From NCBI RefSeq assembly GCF_003574355.1, contig NZ_QWLB01000032.1:1-37767 (forward strand): 37,767 bases of DNA, in the 5' to 3' direction. The notes under the pieces were generated by a model. It was given only the letters and a program-made list of their open reading frames with translations. It did no database searches and was not told where the DNA came from. The position numbers and the translations under genes were made by a program. Shown piece after piece: positions 1 through 7,092 of the stretch; the first letter of the stretch is position 1, and each line of letters starts with the position of its first letter. Origin of the DNA: Meiothermus granaticius NBRC 107808 (GTDB lineage: Bacteria; Deinococcota; Deinococci; Deinococcales; Thermaceae).

Positions 1-204
1 GAACCCTGGCCCTCTGAGGGGTCGCTACAGCAGGAGGAGGACTCCCCCTCCCCCCCGGAGCCTTCCAGGGAAAATCTGTTGGAGGACCCCCGGTTCCAGC
101 AGTTGGTCAGGCTGTTTGGCGGACGGCTGCGCAAAGTCCAGCGAGAGACCCCGCCCACCCCCGAGCTGGAGGCTTCCGATGAACTGAACTCGGCCGAAGA
201 GTAG
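1..204 (+). CDS. C-terminal fragment of an upstream gene, possibly DNA polymerase III gamma/tau
   Basis: The first reading frame is open from the window edge to a TAG at 202-204 and gives the last 67 residues of a protein. The fragment is rich in Glu, Pro, Ser and Gln, with one ordered-looking stretch (DPRFQQLVRLFGGRLRKVQ) followed by an acidic end (NSAEE). A low-complexity linker followed by a short segment of this kind resembles the C-terminus of DnaX tau in Thermaceae, but this is an impression rather than a motif match. Alternative: any protein with a disordered tail. The gene ends 25-60 nt before the next one, which has its own candidate -10 element at 237-242. Confidence 0.45.
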   Translation, partial: EPWPSEGSLQQEEDSPSPPEPSRENLLEDPRFQQLVRLFGGRLRKVQRETPPTPELEASDELNSAEE

Positions 205-236
205 CCCTGCCGGTATGTGCGTTAAGTAATGTCCGT

Positions 237-242
237 TATAAC
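237..242 (+). promoter_or_regulatory. Candidate -10 element (TATAAC) for the CsoR-like gene
   Basis: TATAAC lies in the gap after the first gene's stop. Transcription would begin near 249, downstream of the ATG at 229. This argues that translation starts further in, at GTG 265, next to the AAGGAGGTGA sequence at 259-268. I see no clear -35 hexamer at the right distance. Confidence 0.35.
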
Positions 243-264
243 AATTTTGACGTACTCTAAGGAG

Positions 265-546
265 GTGACTACCCAAAACCTCAATCCCGAAGCTCGAGAA
301 GCCCTTCTAAAGCGTCTGCGCCGCATCGAAGGTCAGGTTCGTGGTCTGCACAAGATGGCGGAGGAAGGCCGCACCTGCGACGAGATCCTGATTCAGATGG
401 ACGCCACCCGAAAAGCCATGGCTTCAGCTTCTCTGACTTTGCTGCAGGAATTTTTGGGGGTTTTCGCGGGACAACTGGCCCAAGATAAGGCCGGTGGTAT
501 CAAAGTCGAAGAAGTCACCGACATGCTGCGGCGGTTCACCCAGTAG
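265..546 (+). CDS. CsoR/FrmR-family (DUF156) transcriptional repressor, metal ligands altered
   Basis: This is a small all-helical DNA-binding repressor of the DUF156 family, whose members sense Cu(I), Ni/Co, formaldehyde or persulfides. The signature is the stretch LLKRLRRIEGQVRGLHKM followed by GRTC. Counting from GTG 265 the protein has 93 residues, the usual family size. The frame is open back to ATG 229 (105 residues), but that adds an unusual N-terminus, has no ribosome binding site and lies upstream of the likely transcript start. Against M. tuberculosis CsoR (Cys36, His61, Cys65), the aligned residues here are Cys38, Phe63 and Phe67. Only the first ligand is kept, so neither copper sensing nor the two-Cys sulfur sensing of CstR is predicted. 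No copper ATPase or chaperone gene is adjacent; the next genes are a two-component pair. Its inducer is unknown. Confidence 0.85.
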   Translation: MTTQNLNPEAREALLKRLRRIEGQVRGLHKMAEEGRTCDEILIQMDATRKAMASASLTLLQEFLGVFAGQLAQDKAGGIKVEEVTDMLRRFTQ

Positions 547-562
547 CTCAGGGCCGGATCGG

Positions 563-579
563 CTTCAGCCTGGCTTCAG
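563..579 (+). promoter_or_regulatory. Direct-repeat box 1 (TTCAG spaced 11 bp), candidate response-regulator operator
   Basis: CTTCAGCCTGGCTTCAG contains TTCAG at 564-568 and 575-579, exactly 11 bp apart. OmpR/PhoB-type regulators bind tandem direct repeats spaced one helical turn. It lies 26 nt before the response regulator gene, as expected for autoregulation. A near-identical box occurs at 2535-2551. Confidence 0.5.
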
Positions 580-604
580 ATAGCCTGTGGGAAAATCAGA
601 GGGT

Positions 605-1252
605 ATGCCGAAAGTCCTGTTGGTCGAGGACGATCCCGGGGTGCGCGAAGCCCTCAAGCTGGGTCTGGAGCTCGAGGGGTATGTCGTGGTGGAGGCCGAG
701 AACGGGGCCGAGGGGCTGCGCAAGCTGGGGGATAATCCAGATCTTATCGTGCTGGACGTACTGCTGCCGGGTGGGGACGGGTTTGGGGTACTGCGCGAAA
801 TCCGCAGGGTAAGCCCGGTGCCCGTGCTGATGTTGACCGCGCTGGATGAGGTGGAGTGGCGGGTCAAGGGCTTGCGCGAGGGGGCCGATGATTACTTGGT
901 CAAGCCCTATGCCCTGGCCGAGTTGGTGGCCCGGCTCGAGGCCCTGTTGCGCCGCAATCGGCGGGAGGAAGAGGTGCTCTCCTACGCGGATGTGGTGCTG
1001 TATCCCCGCCGGATGGAGGTACGGCGCAGGGGGGAGTTGCTCGAGCTTTCCCCCAAGGCCACCCTGCTGCTACAATGCTTCCTCGAGCACCCTGAGCGGC
1101 TGCTGCCCAAAGAGACCCTGATGGGGCGGGTCTGGGGCGAGGAGGTCGAGCCCAACACCCTAGAGGTGCACCTGTCCACCCTGCGCCGGGCCCTGGGCGA
1201 GCCCAACCTCCTGCACACCCTGCGGGGCCACGGCTATATCCTGCGTAAGTAG
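605..1252 (+). CDS. OmpR/PhoB-family response regulator
   Basis: This is a two-domain DNA-binding response regulator of 215 residues. The receiver domain (about 1-115) has the acidic pocket VEDD at residues 7-10, phospho-acceptor Asp51 (LIVLD), Thr78 and Lys100 (LVKP). The C-terminal winged helix (about 125-215) ends in the conserved HLSTLRRAL...LRGHGYIL pattern. I start at ATG 605 (MPKVLLVEDD) because it gives the standard N-terminus; an in-frame GTG at 587 would add six residues. The histidine kinase gene follows after 15 nt, so the two form one operon. Candidate binding sites are at 563-579 and 2535-2551. The signal sensed is unknown. Confidence 0.93.
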   Translation: MPKVLLVEDDPGVREALKLGLELEGYVVVEAENGAEGLRKLGDNPDLIVLDVLLPGGDGFGVLREIRRVSPVPVLMLTALDEVEWRVKGLREGADDYLVKPYALAELVARLEALLRRNRREEEVLSYADVVLYPRRMEVRRRGELLELSPKATLLLQCFLEHPERLLPKETLMGRVWGEEVEPNTLEVHLSTLRRALGEPNLLHTLRGHGYILRK

Positions 1253-1267
1253 CCCCCCCACCCCACC

Positions 1268-2545
1268 ATGACCCTCCGCTTCCGGCTGTTCCTCTGGCTG
1301 CTGCTGGCCCTGGGGCTGCTGCTGATCCCGCTGGCCGTGCTGACCGTGCAGCAGGCCCAATCCGCAGTGCAGAGCACCCTCGAGCAGGCCTTGCTGCCCC
1401 GCCTGGCCTTTCTCCAGAGCCAGTCGGGAGGGAAACCGGTGCCCTTGGAGCGGGTGCAGGAGCTCGTACAGGAGTTCGGTGGGGTAGGGTTTGTGTTCAA
1501 CCAGGGAACCTACAGCTTCACCAGCCGAGGGGACTATCTGCCCCCAGAAGACCTGGCCTCCACCATCGCGCTGGGCATCTCCTACCGGGGGGTGCTGGGG
1601 AACACCCTGTGGGTGGCGGTTCCGCGTGAGGCCGGGGGTGAGGTGCGGGGGGCGGTGGGGTTGGCGGTGCCGCTGCTCGAGGTGAGCGCCCTTCCCCACC
1701 GCCTGCTCAGGCTCCACCTGTGGGTAGGGGGAGGGCTGGGGTTGCTGGCCTTCGCGGTGGGGGCCTGGGGCCTTTCCCTGTCGCTGCGGCCCTTGGAAGC
1801 GGTCTCACAGGAGCTAGCCCGGCGGGGGCCAGAAAACCTCGAGCCCCTACCGGCCCCAGGGCTGCTCGAGGCCCGGCCTGCGGTGGAGGCCCTCAACACC
1901 CTGATGCGTGAGCTCAACACCGCGCTCTCCCGCTTGAAGGTGCAGGAGCAAGCGGCCCGGCGTTTTGCCTATGGCGCCTCGCACGAGTTGCGCAACCCCC
2001 TGGCGGCCCTCAAGGGGTATCTCGAGGTGTTGCAGCGCCGCCCCAGCGAGGTCCGGGCCCTGAGCGGTGCGCTGCGGGAGCTCGGGCGGATGGAAGCCCT
2101 GTTGGAAGGGCTGCTGACCTTAGCCCGGCTCGAGGGGCAAGGGCGGGTGGAAGCCCGGTCACTCGAGCTGAGCGAGTTTCTGCCGGCGGTGTGGGAAGGG
2201 CCGCTGGAGGGCCAGGGAACCGTCCGAGCCGATCCAGCCCTGCTGCGCATCGCGGTCGAAAACCTGTTGGGCAATGCCCTTCGGCACGGTGGAGGCGCAA
2301 CCCGCCTGGTGCTCGAGCCCGAGGGAAAGGGGGTCTGGCTGTGGGTGTACGACCAGGGGCCTGGGTTCAGTCCGGGAATGCTGGAGCGGGCTTTCGAACC
2401 CTTTGTCAAGCACAGCGATAGCAGCGGGGTAGGGCTCGGGCTGGCCTTGGTCGGGGCCCTTGCCCAGGCCCTGGGGGGAAAGGCCCAGGCCGAGAACCCG
2501 CCCGAGGGGGGGGCGAGGGTAGGGCTCTGGCTGCCTTCAGCCTGA
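1268..2545 (+). CDS. Membrane sensor histidine kinase
   Basis: This is the partner kinase of the preceding regulator (425 residues). A first membrane helix (about 5-27), a periplasmic segment of about 115 residues and a second helix (about 151-173) are followed by a HAMP-like linker beginning LRPLEAV. The dimerisation helix carries the phospho-acceptor His239 in SHELRNPLAALKG. The ATPase domain has the N box (ENLLGNALRHGG, Asn336), the G1 box (YDQGPGF, Asp362), the F box (FEPFVK) and the G2 box (GVGLGLALV). All catalytic motifs look intact. The sensor region has no family I recognise, so the stimulus cannot be predicted. The end of the coding sequence overlaps direct-repeat box 2. Confidence 0.93.
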   Translation: MTLRFRLFLWLLLALGLLLIPLAVLTVQQAQSAVQSTLEQALLPRLAFLQSQSGGKPVPLERVQELVQEFGGVGFVFNQGTYSFTSRGDYLPPEDLASTIALGISYRGVLGNTLWVAVPREAGGEVRGAVGLAVPLLEVSALPHRLLRLHLWVGGGLGLLAFAVGAWGLSLSLRPLEAVSQELARRGPENLEPLPAPGLLEARPAVEALNTLMRELNTALSRLKVQEQAARRFAYGASHELRNPLAALKGYLEVLQRRPSEVRALSGALRELGRMEALLEGLLTLARLEGQGRVEARSLELSEFLPAVWEGPLEGQGTVRADPALLRIAVENLLGNALRHGGGATRLVLEPEGKGVWLWVYDQGPGFSPGMLERAFEPFVKHSDSSGVGLGLALVGALAQALGGKAQAENPPEGGARVGLWLPSA

Positions 2546-2551
2546 GTTCAG
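2535..2551 (+). promoter_or_regulatory. Direct-repeat box 2 (TTCAG spaced 11 bp), candidate operator of the secreted-protein gene
   Basis: CTTCAGCCTGAGTTCAG matches box 1 at 15 of 17 positions, with TTCAG at 2536-2540 and 2547-2551, again 11 bp apart. It straddles the kinase stop codon and lies 37 nt before the next gene. A TAGGCT hexamer at 2562-2567 could be the -10. Because the left half is also coding sequence, part of the similarity could be chance. Confidence 0.45.
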
Positions 2552-2588
2552 TCGGCCCTTGTAGGCTCCTGCTAAGGAGCGCACCCTA

Positions 2589-3176
2589 ATGCGCATAAAC
2601 TTCTCCCCTTTGGTACTGCGTGGCTCGAGGTTCCTGTCCCTCCGGGGGGTGGGCCTGCTGGCGTTGATGGGGTTGGCGTTGGCCCAAAGCCTGGTACCCG
2701 CACCCAGGCCGGAGACCCCCGGAGCGCTGAGCCGTTGCCAAGAGGTGTTCTCTGGGCTCAAGCCCCTTTTTTTATACGCCGAGCGGCTGGCTCCTGAACG
2801 TTTTTTGATTCGAGGGGTGCTGGGGAATAGGGGCCTCCCCCTGACCCGCATCACCCTGAGCGGCAACTTCACCCCGGTTCCCCTGGGGCTGGAAGACCTG
2901 GCGGTGCAGGCCGTCCGCCCGGTTTTGGACCGGGGGCGCCTGTTGGATCAGGCCGCCCGGCTCTTCGATGGGGTGGGGCAGGGCATCAGCCTGGGGAACT
3001 GGTATACCCAGGAGGTACGGGCCTATCGCTGCTACCTCACCTACCAAGGCCGTGTGGTGGGGGTCTTCCGTCTGGACCTAAACCTACAGCCCATCTCCGA
3101 ACCCAAGCTGCTGCAAGCCTATCGCCGGGCACCCCTGCGCTACCCGGCCTTCGAGCCCTCCTCGACCCCGCAGTAA
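2589..3176 (+). CDS. Secreted or membrane-anchored protein of unknown function
   Basis: I do not recognise this 195-residue protein. It begins with a basic stretch and a hydrophobic segment (GVGLLALMGLALAQ, about residues 20-33) ending in an ALAQ-like signal peptidase site. The mature part has two cysteines (in SRCQEVF and YRCYLTY), which could form a disulfide, and closing strands of the type YQGRVVGVFRLDLNLQP. A strong AAGGAG at 2574-2579 precedes ATG 2589 by 9 nt. It follows the two-component pair and lies behind direct-repeat box 2, so it is the best candidate target of that system. Confidence 0.8.
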   Translation: MRINFSPLVLRGSRFLSLRGVGLLALMGLALAQSLVPAPRPETPGALSRCQEVFSGLKPLFLYAERLAPERFLIRGVLGNRGLPLTRITLSGNFTPVPLGLEDLAVQAVRPVLDRGRLLDQAARLFDGVGQGISLGNWYTQEVRAYRCYLTYQGRVVGVFRLDLNLQPISEPKLLQAYRRAPLRYPAFEPSSTPQ

Positions 3177-3182
3177 ACATCG

Positions 3183-3188
3183 TAGACT
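3183..3188 (+). promoter_or_regulatory. Candidate -10 (TAGACT) for addB, leaderless geometry
   Basis: TAGACT ends 7 nt before ATG 3196 and there is no Shine-Dalgarno sequence, which fits a leaderless transcript. The same element and spacing precede addA at 7080-7085. Confidence 0.5.
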
Positions 3189-3195
3189 GGGCCCG

Positions 3196-5550
3196 ATGCC
3201 ACTGCTGGTGGGGCCGCCCGCATCGGGAAAAACCACCCGATTGCTCGAGATCGCGCAGGAGTTCCTGCGCGCACGCAAGCGGGTGTGGTGGGTGACACTC
3301 CCGGCGCAGCGGGGCTACGTGTACCGCCGGGCCACCCAGGCCATGGGGGCGGTGTTGGGCCTCGAGGTGCTGAGCAGTCAGCAGCTCTATTACCATATCC
3401 TGGCCGCGAGCTTTGGGCTGCGCCCGATTCTCACCGGGCCGGGTCGGGTGGCCCTGGTGGGTGAGGCCCTCGCCGATCCTACCGCCTCCATCCCTTCCCC
3501 AGGCGAAGCCCGGCTGTTCGCCCGCGCCATCGCTGAAGCCAAGCGCCACGGGGTCGGTCCGGGCGAAATTCCCCCCGCCAGCCGTGAAGCCCGTCGGCTG
3601 GCGCAGGTGTATGCCCGCTACGAAGAGCTCAAAACCGCCTGGGGCCGCTGGGATTACGACGATTTCCGCAGTGCGGCCCTGGAGCTGCTCGAGAGCAAGC
3701 AGGCCAGGCTCGAGGCCGAACTCCTGATCGTAGATAGTTTTCGGGAGCTCAACCCGCTGGAGCTAAGGGTGTTTCAGGCCATCGCCCAGCAGATTCCGGC
3801 TTGGCTGAGCCTGCCCGAGGCCCCAGGAAACCTGGTCCCCCAGGAAACCCTACCGGCCCGTGCGCTCTCTGTCCAGGCCTATCGCGCCCCCAACCCGGTC
3901 AGCGAGGCCCGCTGGATCCTGCGCTCCATCAAGCGCGATCTGGCCGGTGGGCTCGAGCCGCTCGAGCTGGCCCTCATCGCTCCCCCAGGGCGCATCCCCG
4001 CCCTGCTGATCCTGGCCGACGAGTATGGGGTTCCCCTGGCCGATCAAACCGCCTCCACCGCCGCCGAGACCCCTGAGGGCCGGCTTCTGCTCGAGCTGCT
4101 CGAGCTGCCCGACTACCCCACCCCCAGCCGCCTGCTGGCCATCCCCGATCTGGCCGCGCTGGGCCGTGCGGCCCTGGAGCGCGGCTTGGTGGGGCGCCTG
4201 GCCGTGGGCCGCCTGGCGGCGGAGCTGGGGATGGAGGAGGTGTGGGCCGCCTGGCTCGAGCGGCTCGAGCCCCAGGCCAACCCCTTGCGGTGGGCCCAGG
4301 AACTCCTCGACAGCCTGCCCGAGGTGCGAAACAGCCCCCGCCGGGCCGCCCTGATGGAGCGGGCCCGCGAGGCCCATCGCATCGCCAGTGGGCCGCAGTT
4401 TCGCCAGTGGTGGTCCGCACTCCTCTCGGAGACCTACGAACCCCGCCACCCGCCGGGGGGGGTGGCTCTGCTCACCCCCCTTCTGGCCTCAGGGCAGCGC
4501 TGGAAAAAAGTGTATCTGCATTATGCCGTGGAGGGCGCCTATACCACCGGCGAACGGGAGGACTACTTCGTGCCGGAGGAGTTGCGGGTTGCCCCAGAGC
4601 CCTCGGTCAGGGCCGCTCTGCCCCGGCGCTTTCTGGGCCGGGATCGGCGGTTGTTGGCCGAGCTGCGCAGCCGGGCCGAGACCGTGGTGATCACCTACCC
4701 CGAGGCCAACCAGGATGGACCCCTCGAGCCCGAACCGGGACTGGTCACCCAGGCCTCTGCCCTGCCCAAACTGCCCCCCGCGAGCCCGCTCGAGACCGCA
4801 GCGGCAGAGGCTTACCGGGCCAGCCTGGGGCGGGCCAATCTGGGCCCCTTGACCCTCGAGGCCCTGCGCCGGTATGAGGAGTGCAGCCTACGGCTGTGGG
4901 CTGAACGCCTCCTCACGCGCCCACAACCCTCGGGGTGGAGCCTCCTGGTGCACGAGCTGCGCCGGGCTGAAAAGCTCGTCCCTGCCCGGCTCGAGGCCCT
5001 CGCCAAGCAGTTTCCGCAAGCTGAGGGTTGGCTGCGGCATCACCAGGAGCGCCTGGGGGGGTTGAGCCTGGGGTTTCGGCTCGAGGGAACCCGGAGGCCT
5101 CCAACATCTCCTCGGCAGCCTCAGCCCAGACCGGTGGAGCAAAGCCCCTCGCACCCCCCACAAACCGAGCTGGTGGCCTTTCTCGACGGGGTTTCACGCA
5201 CCGGCAGCGAGGCCCATATTTACCGCTTTGCTGAACCGGGGGCTGGGGAGGAGGCTCGAGAGGCCGTGCGCCGCCGTCGCTGGAGCGAACGCTGGGCCGC
5301 AGCCTACTTGCTCTCGGCCTTCCCTGGGCGGATCACCCGGGTGCAGCTGTGGGTTTGGCCCATACTGGAAGAGCCCATCCCCGTCTACGAGCGCCCCATC
5401 GAAGGGGTGTGGGGTCGCTTCGGCGAGCTGCTCGAGCAGGTCCAAGCCGCCATTCCCCCCTTTGAAACGGGAATTATCCAACCCAAACCGGGATTTCACT
5501 GCCGAGACTGCCCCGTACGGGATGTATGCCGTGAAGGGGGAAGCAACTGA
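3196..5550 (+). CDS. addB: AddB-type helicase-nuclease subunit with Fe-S cluster
   Basis: This is the likely AddB subunit of the AddAB complex, which unwinds and resects DNA double-strand ends for RecA loading. The 784-residue protein opens with a Walker A motif (GPPASGKTT, residues 6-14). Four cysteines at 563, 769, 772 and 778 have the Cys-long gap-Cys-x2-Cys-x5-Cys spacing that holds the 4Fe-4S cluster of AddB C-terminal nuclease domains. The nuclease core itself looks degenerate: an Asp remains at 664 (VAFLDGV), but the expected Asp-Tyr-Lys is replaced by a segment reading IYRFAEPG. It is much shorter than B. subtilis AddB. The partner AddA is encoded 1.5 kb downstream rather than adjacent. 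ATG 3196 is chosen because it places the Walker motif at the N-terminus and matches the -10 spacing. Confidence 0.85.
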   Translation: MPLLVGPPASGKTTRLLEIAQEFLRARKRVWWVTLPAQRGYVYRRATQAMGAVLGLEVLSSQQLYYHILAASFGLRPILTGPGRVALVGEALADPTASIPSPGEARLFARAIAEAKRHGVGPGEIPPASREARRLAQVYARYEELKTAWGRWDYDDFRSAALELLESKQARLEAELLIVDSFRELNPLELRVFQAIAQQIPAWLSLPEAPGNLVPQETLPARALSVQAYRAPNPVSEARWILRSIKRDLAGGLEPLELALIAPPGRIPALLILADEYGVPLADQTASTAAETPEGRLLLELLELPDYPTPSRLLAIPDLAALGRAALERGLVGRLAVGRLAAELGMEEVWAAWLERLEPQANPLRWAQELLDSLPEVRNSPRRAALMERAREAHRIASGPQFRQWWSALLSETYEPRHPPGGVALLTPLLASGQRWKKVYLHYAVEGAYTTGEREDYFVPEELRVAPEPSVRAALPRRFLGRDRRLLAELRSRAETVVITYPEANQDGPLEPEPGLVTQASALPKLPPASPLETAAAEAYRASLGRANLGPLTLEALRRYEECSLRLWAERLLTRPQPSGWSLLVHELRRAEKLVPARLEALAKQFPQAEGWLRHHQERLGGLSLGFRLEGTRRPPTSPRQPQPRPVEQSPSHPPQTELVAFLDGVSRTGSEAHIYRFAEPGAGEEAREAVRRRRWSERWAAAYLLSAFPGRITRVQLWVWPILEEPIPVYERPIEGVWGRFGELLEQVQAAIPPFETGIIQPKPGFHCRDCPVRDVCREGGSN

Positions 5551-5596
5551 AACCCGACTTTGGAATTCTCTCGTCCCACACGGCAAAAACTCGCTT

Positions 5597-5610
5597 CACA
5601 ACATATTGTG
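5597..5610. promoter_or_regulatory. Palindrome CACAA-N4-TTGTG upstream of the H1-like gene
   Basis: CACAACATATTGTG overlaps the 3' end of TTCACA at 5595-5600, a possible -35, and extends into the spacer before TATGCA at 5617-5622, a possible -10. It could be an operator. The promoter match is weak. Confidence 0.3.
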
Positions 5611-5706
5611 GGAAAGTATGCAAAATTCCACAAGATGTAGTATGGTGATGTGAGTGGAGAGACAATTTGGTGACATATCCCTCCACTACCTCATCAGGAG
5701 GTGAGG

Positions 5707-6033
5707 ATGCCAGAAGCCACAAGCAAATCCGCCAAAACCACCAAGAAGCCCGCTGCCAAGCCTGCGGCTAAAAAGGCCGCACCCGCCAAGGCTGCCAAGC
5801 CTGCCGCCAAAAAGGCCACCGCTGCAAAGACCACCGCTTCAAAAGCCCCTCCAGCCAAGCCTGCCGCTAAGAAAACCCCTGCTGCGAAGGCTGCCACAAA
5901 GCCCGTAGCCAAAGCCACAGCCAAGCCTGCGGCCAAAAAGGCCCCGGCCAAAGCAGCCGCCAAGCCCGCGGCCAAACCCGCCGCGAAGGCTGCAGCCAAA
6001 CCCGCGGCCAAGAAAACCTCGACCAAGAAGTAG
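5707..6033 (+). CDS. Histone H1-like Lys/Ala/Pro-rich protein
   Basis: This 108-residue protein is built almost only of Lys, Ala, Pro and Thr, in irregular repeats such as AKPAAKKA. It resembles the C-terminal tails of eukaryotic histone H1 and bacterial H1-like proteins, which are disordered and bind DNA by charge. No globular domain is present. ATG 5707 follows AGGAGGTG by a few nt; a GTG at 5701 lies inside that ribosome binding site and is unlikely to be used. Its leader (about 5623-5706) can form AGTGGAG/CTCCACT (5653-5687) and, overlapping the Shine-Dalgarno sequence, ACCTC/GAGGT (5688-5702). The gene sits between addB and addA and is followed by two hairpins. A role in DNA compaction is inferred from composition alone. 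Confidence 0.8.
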   Translation: MPEATSKSAKTTKKPAAKPAAKKAAPAKAAKPAAKKATAAKTTASKAPPAKPAAKKTPAAKAATKPVAKATAKPAAKKAPAKAAAKPAAKPAAKAAAKPAAKKTSTKK

Positions 6034-6054
6034 CCGCCGGTTTATCCGGTTTCG

Positions 6055-6073
6055 CCGGCCCTTTCGGGGCCGG
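6055..6073 (+). terminator. GC-rich hairpin after the H1-like gene
   Basis: CCGGCCC (6055-6061) pairs with GGGCCGG (6067-6073) around a 5-nt loop, starting 22 nt after the stop. No clean T-run follows, so it may stabilise the 3' end rather than terminate. Confidence 0.45.
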
Positions 6074-6106
6074 TATCCTTCCCCCAAATCAAGACCCCTC
6101 CCAACG

Positions 6107-6134
6107 GGCTGATGACAGCCTGATTTTTTGTTTT
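6107..6134 (+). terminator. Intrinsic terminator
   Basis: GGCTG (6107-6111) and CAGCC (6116-6120) form a stem with loop ATGA, followed by TGATTTTTTGTTTT. Orientation fits termination of the H1-like transcript before the opposing aminotransferase gene. Confidence 0.6.
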
Positions 6135-6164
6135 GGAGCGCACCGCGCCGCCTCTTATCGCGCT

Positions 6165-7016
6165 CTACGGGGCCACCCGTTCGGCCCTGGCCTGCAGGTA
6201 GGCCTCGAGGTGCTCGCGGAAGGCTTGCATGAGCTGCCGGGCATACGGCCCAACCTGGCCATCGCCCACCGTTCGCTCCTCGATGCGCGTAATCGGCATC
6301 ACCTCTCGAGTGGCCCCGGTCAGCAGCACCTCGTCGGCAGTGAAGAGTTCCTGGAGGGTCAAAGCCCGCTGCTCTACCGGCAGCAGTCCCTTGGCGAGCT
6401 GGAGCAGGTGCATGCGGGTGATCCCCGGCAGCACCCCCTCTTTGGCGGTTACCAGCACCCCCCCTTTAACAAGGCACAGGCTGCTGCGCCCCCCCTCGCT
6501 CACATAGGTTCCGTCGTGGTACACCACCTCGGTAGCCCCCTCCGCCCGCACCCGCTTGCTCAGCTTGACCGCGGTGAGGTAAGCGGTGGTCTTGGCCTGA
6601 GGCAGCTCGCGCACATTCTGGTGGAGCAGGATTTTCCCACCGGTTTGATACAGGGCCGGGGCTGGTGGACGCAGCTCCAGAGGCGCCAGGATCAAATTGG
6701 GTTCCCCAGGGGTAAAAGCGTCCTCAGAGTAGCCCCCGGTAAGGATCACCTGAATCCCGGCCTGGTCCAGGGCATTCACCCCGATCAGCTCGTGGATAAA
6801 GCCCTCGAGCTGTGCCCGGCTGTAGGGCAGCTCGAGCCCGATCAGCTCTGCGGATTGTTCCAAGCGGGCCAGATGATCCTCGAGGAACACCGGAATGCCC
6901 CGCAACACCCGGAAAAACTCGAAGGCCCCATATCCGCGGCGCAGCCCCAGATCGCTGATGTGAATCTTGGCATCCTCCGCTTTGGTCAGTTGTCCGTTGA
7001 GGTTAACGTACTGCAT
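6165..7016 (-). CDS. Class IV PLP-dependent aminotransferase (branched-chain/D-amino acid type)
   Basis: This is a 283-residue fold-type IV aminotransferase, which moves amino groups between amino acids and keto acids using pyridoxal phosphate. Conserved features are LRRGYGAFEFFRV near residue 30, the PLP lysine at 142 (QAKTTAYLTAVKLSK), the YVSEGGRSSL segment with Glu174, and the GVLPGITR and TGATREVMPI stretches that bind the cofactor phosphate. The family includes branched-chain aminotransferase, D-alanine aminotransferase and aminodeoxychorismate lyase, and I cannot separate these by eye. I start at ATG 7016 (MQYVNLNG); the frame continues upstream but would run into addA. An AGAGGG precedes the ATG and TACACT about 22 nt upstream may be its -10. 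It is divergent from addA and shows no functional link to it. Confidence 0.9.
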   Translation of the reverse strand: MQYVNLNGQLTKAEDAKIHISDLGLRRGYGAFEFFRVLRGIPVFLEDHLARLEQSAELIGLELPYSRAQLEGFIHELIGVNALDQAGIQVILTGGYSEDAFTPGEPNLILAPLELRPPAPALYQTGGKILLHQNVRELPQAKTTAYLTAVKLSKRVRAEGATEVVYHDGTYVSEGGRSSLCLVKGGVLVTAKEGVLPGITRMHLLQLAKGLLPVEQRALTLQELFTADEVLLTGATREVMPITRIEERTVGDGQVGPYARQLMQAFREHLEAYLQARAERVAP

Positions 7017-7079
7017 ATCGCGCCCTCTGGCTGTGGGTAGTGTAGCGCATTTGCCTTCAGCCCACCCCTCCAGGCAGCA

Positions 7080-7085
7080 TAAACT
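7080..7085 (+). promoter_or_regulatory. Candidate -10 (TAAACT) for addA, leaderless geometry
   Basis: TAAACT ends 7 nt before ATG 7093, with no Shine-Dalgarno sequence. The arrangement is the same as at addB. Confidence 0.5.
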
Positions 7086-7092
7086 GAAGCCC

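Noticed and set aside
6210-7040. A 276-codon frame antisense to the aminotransferase gene
   Set aside because: It has no motif or ribosome binding site, and the minus strand carries all the class IV aminotransferase signatures.
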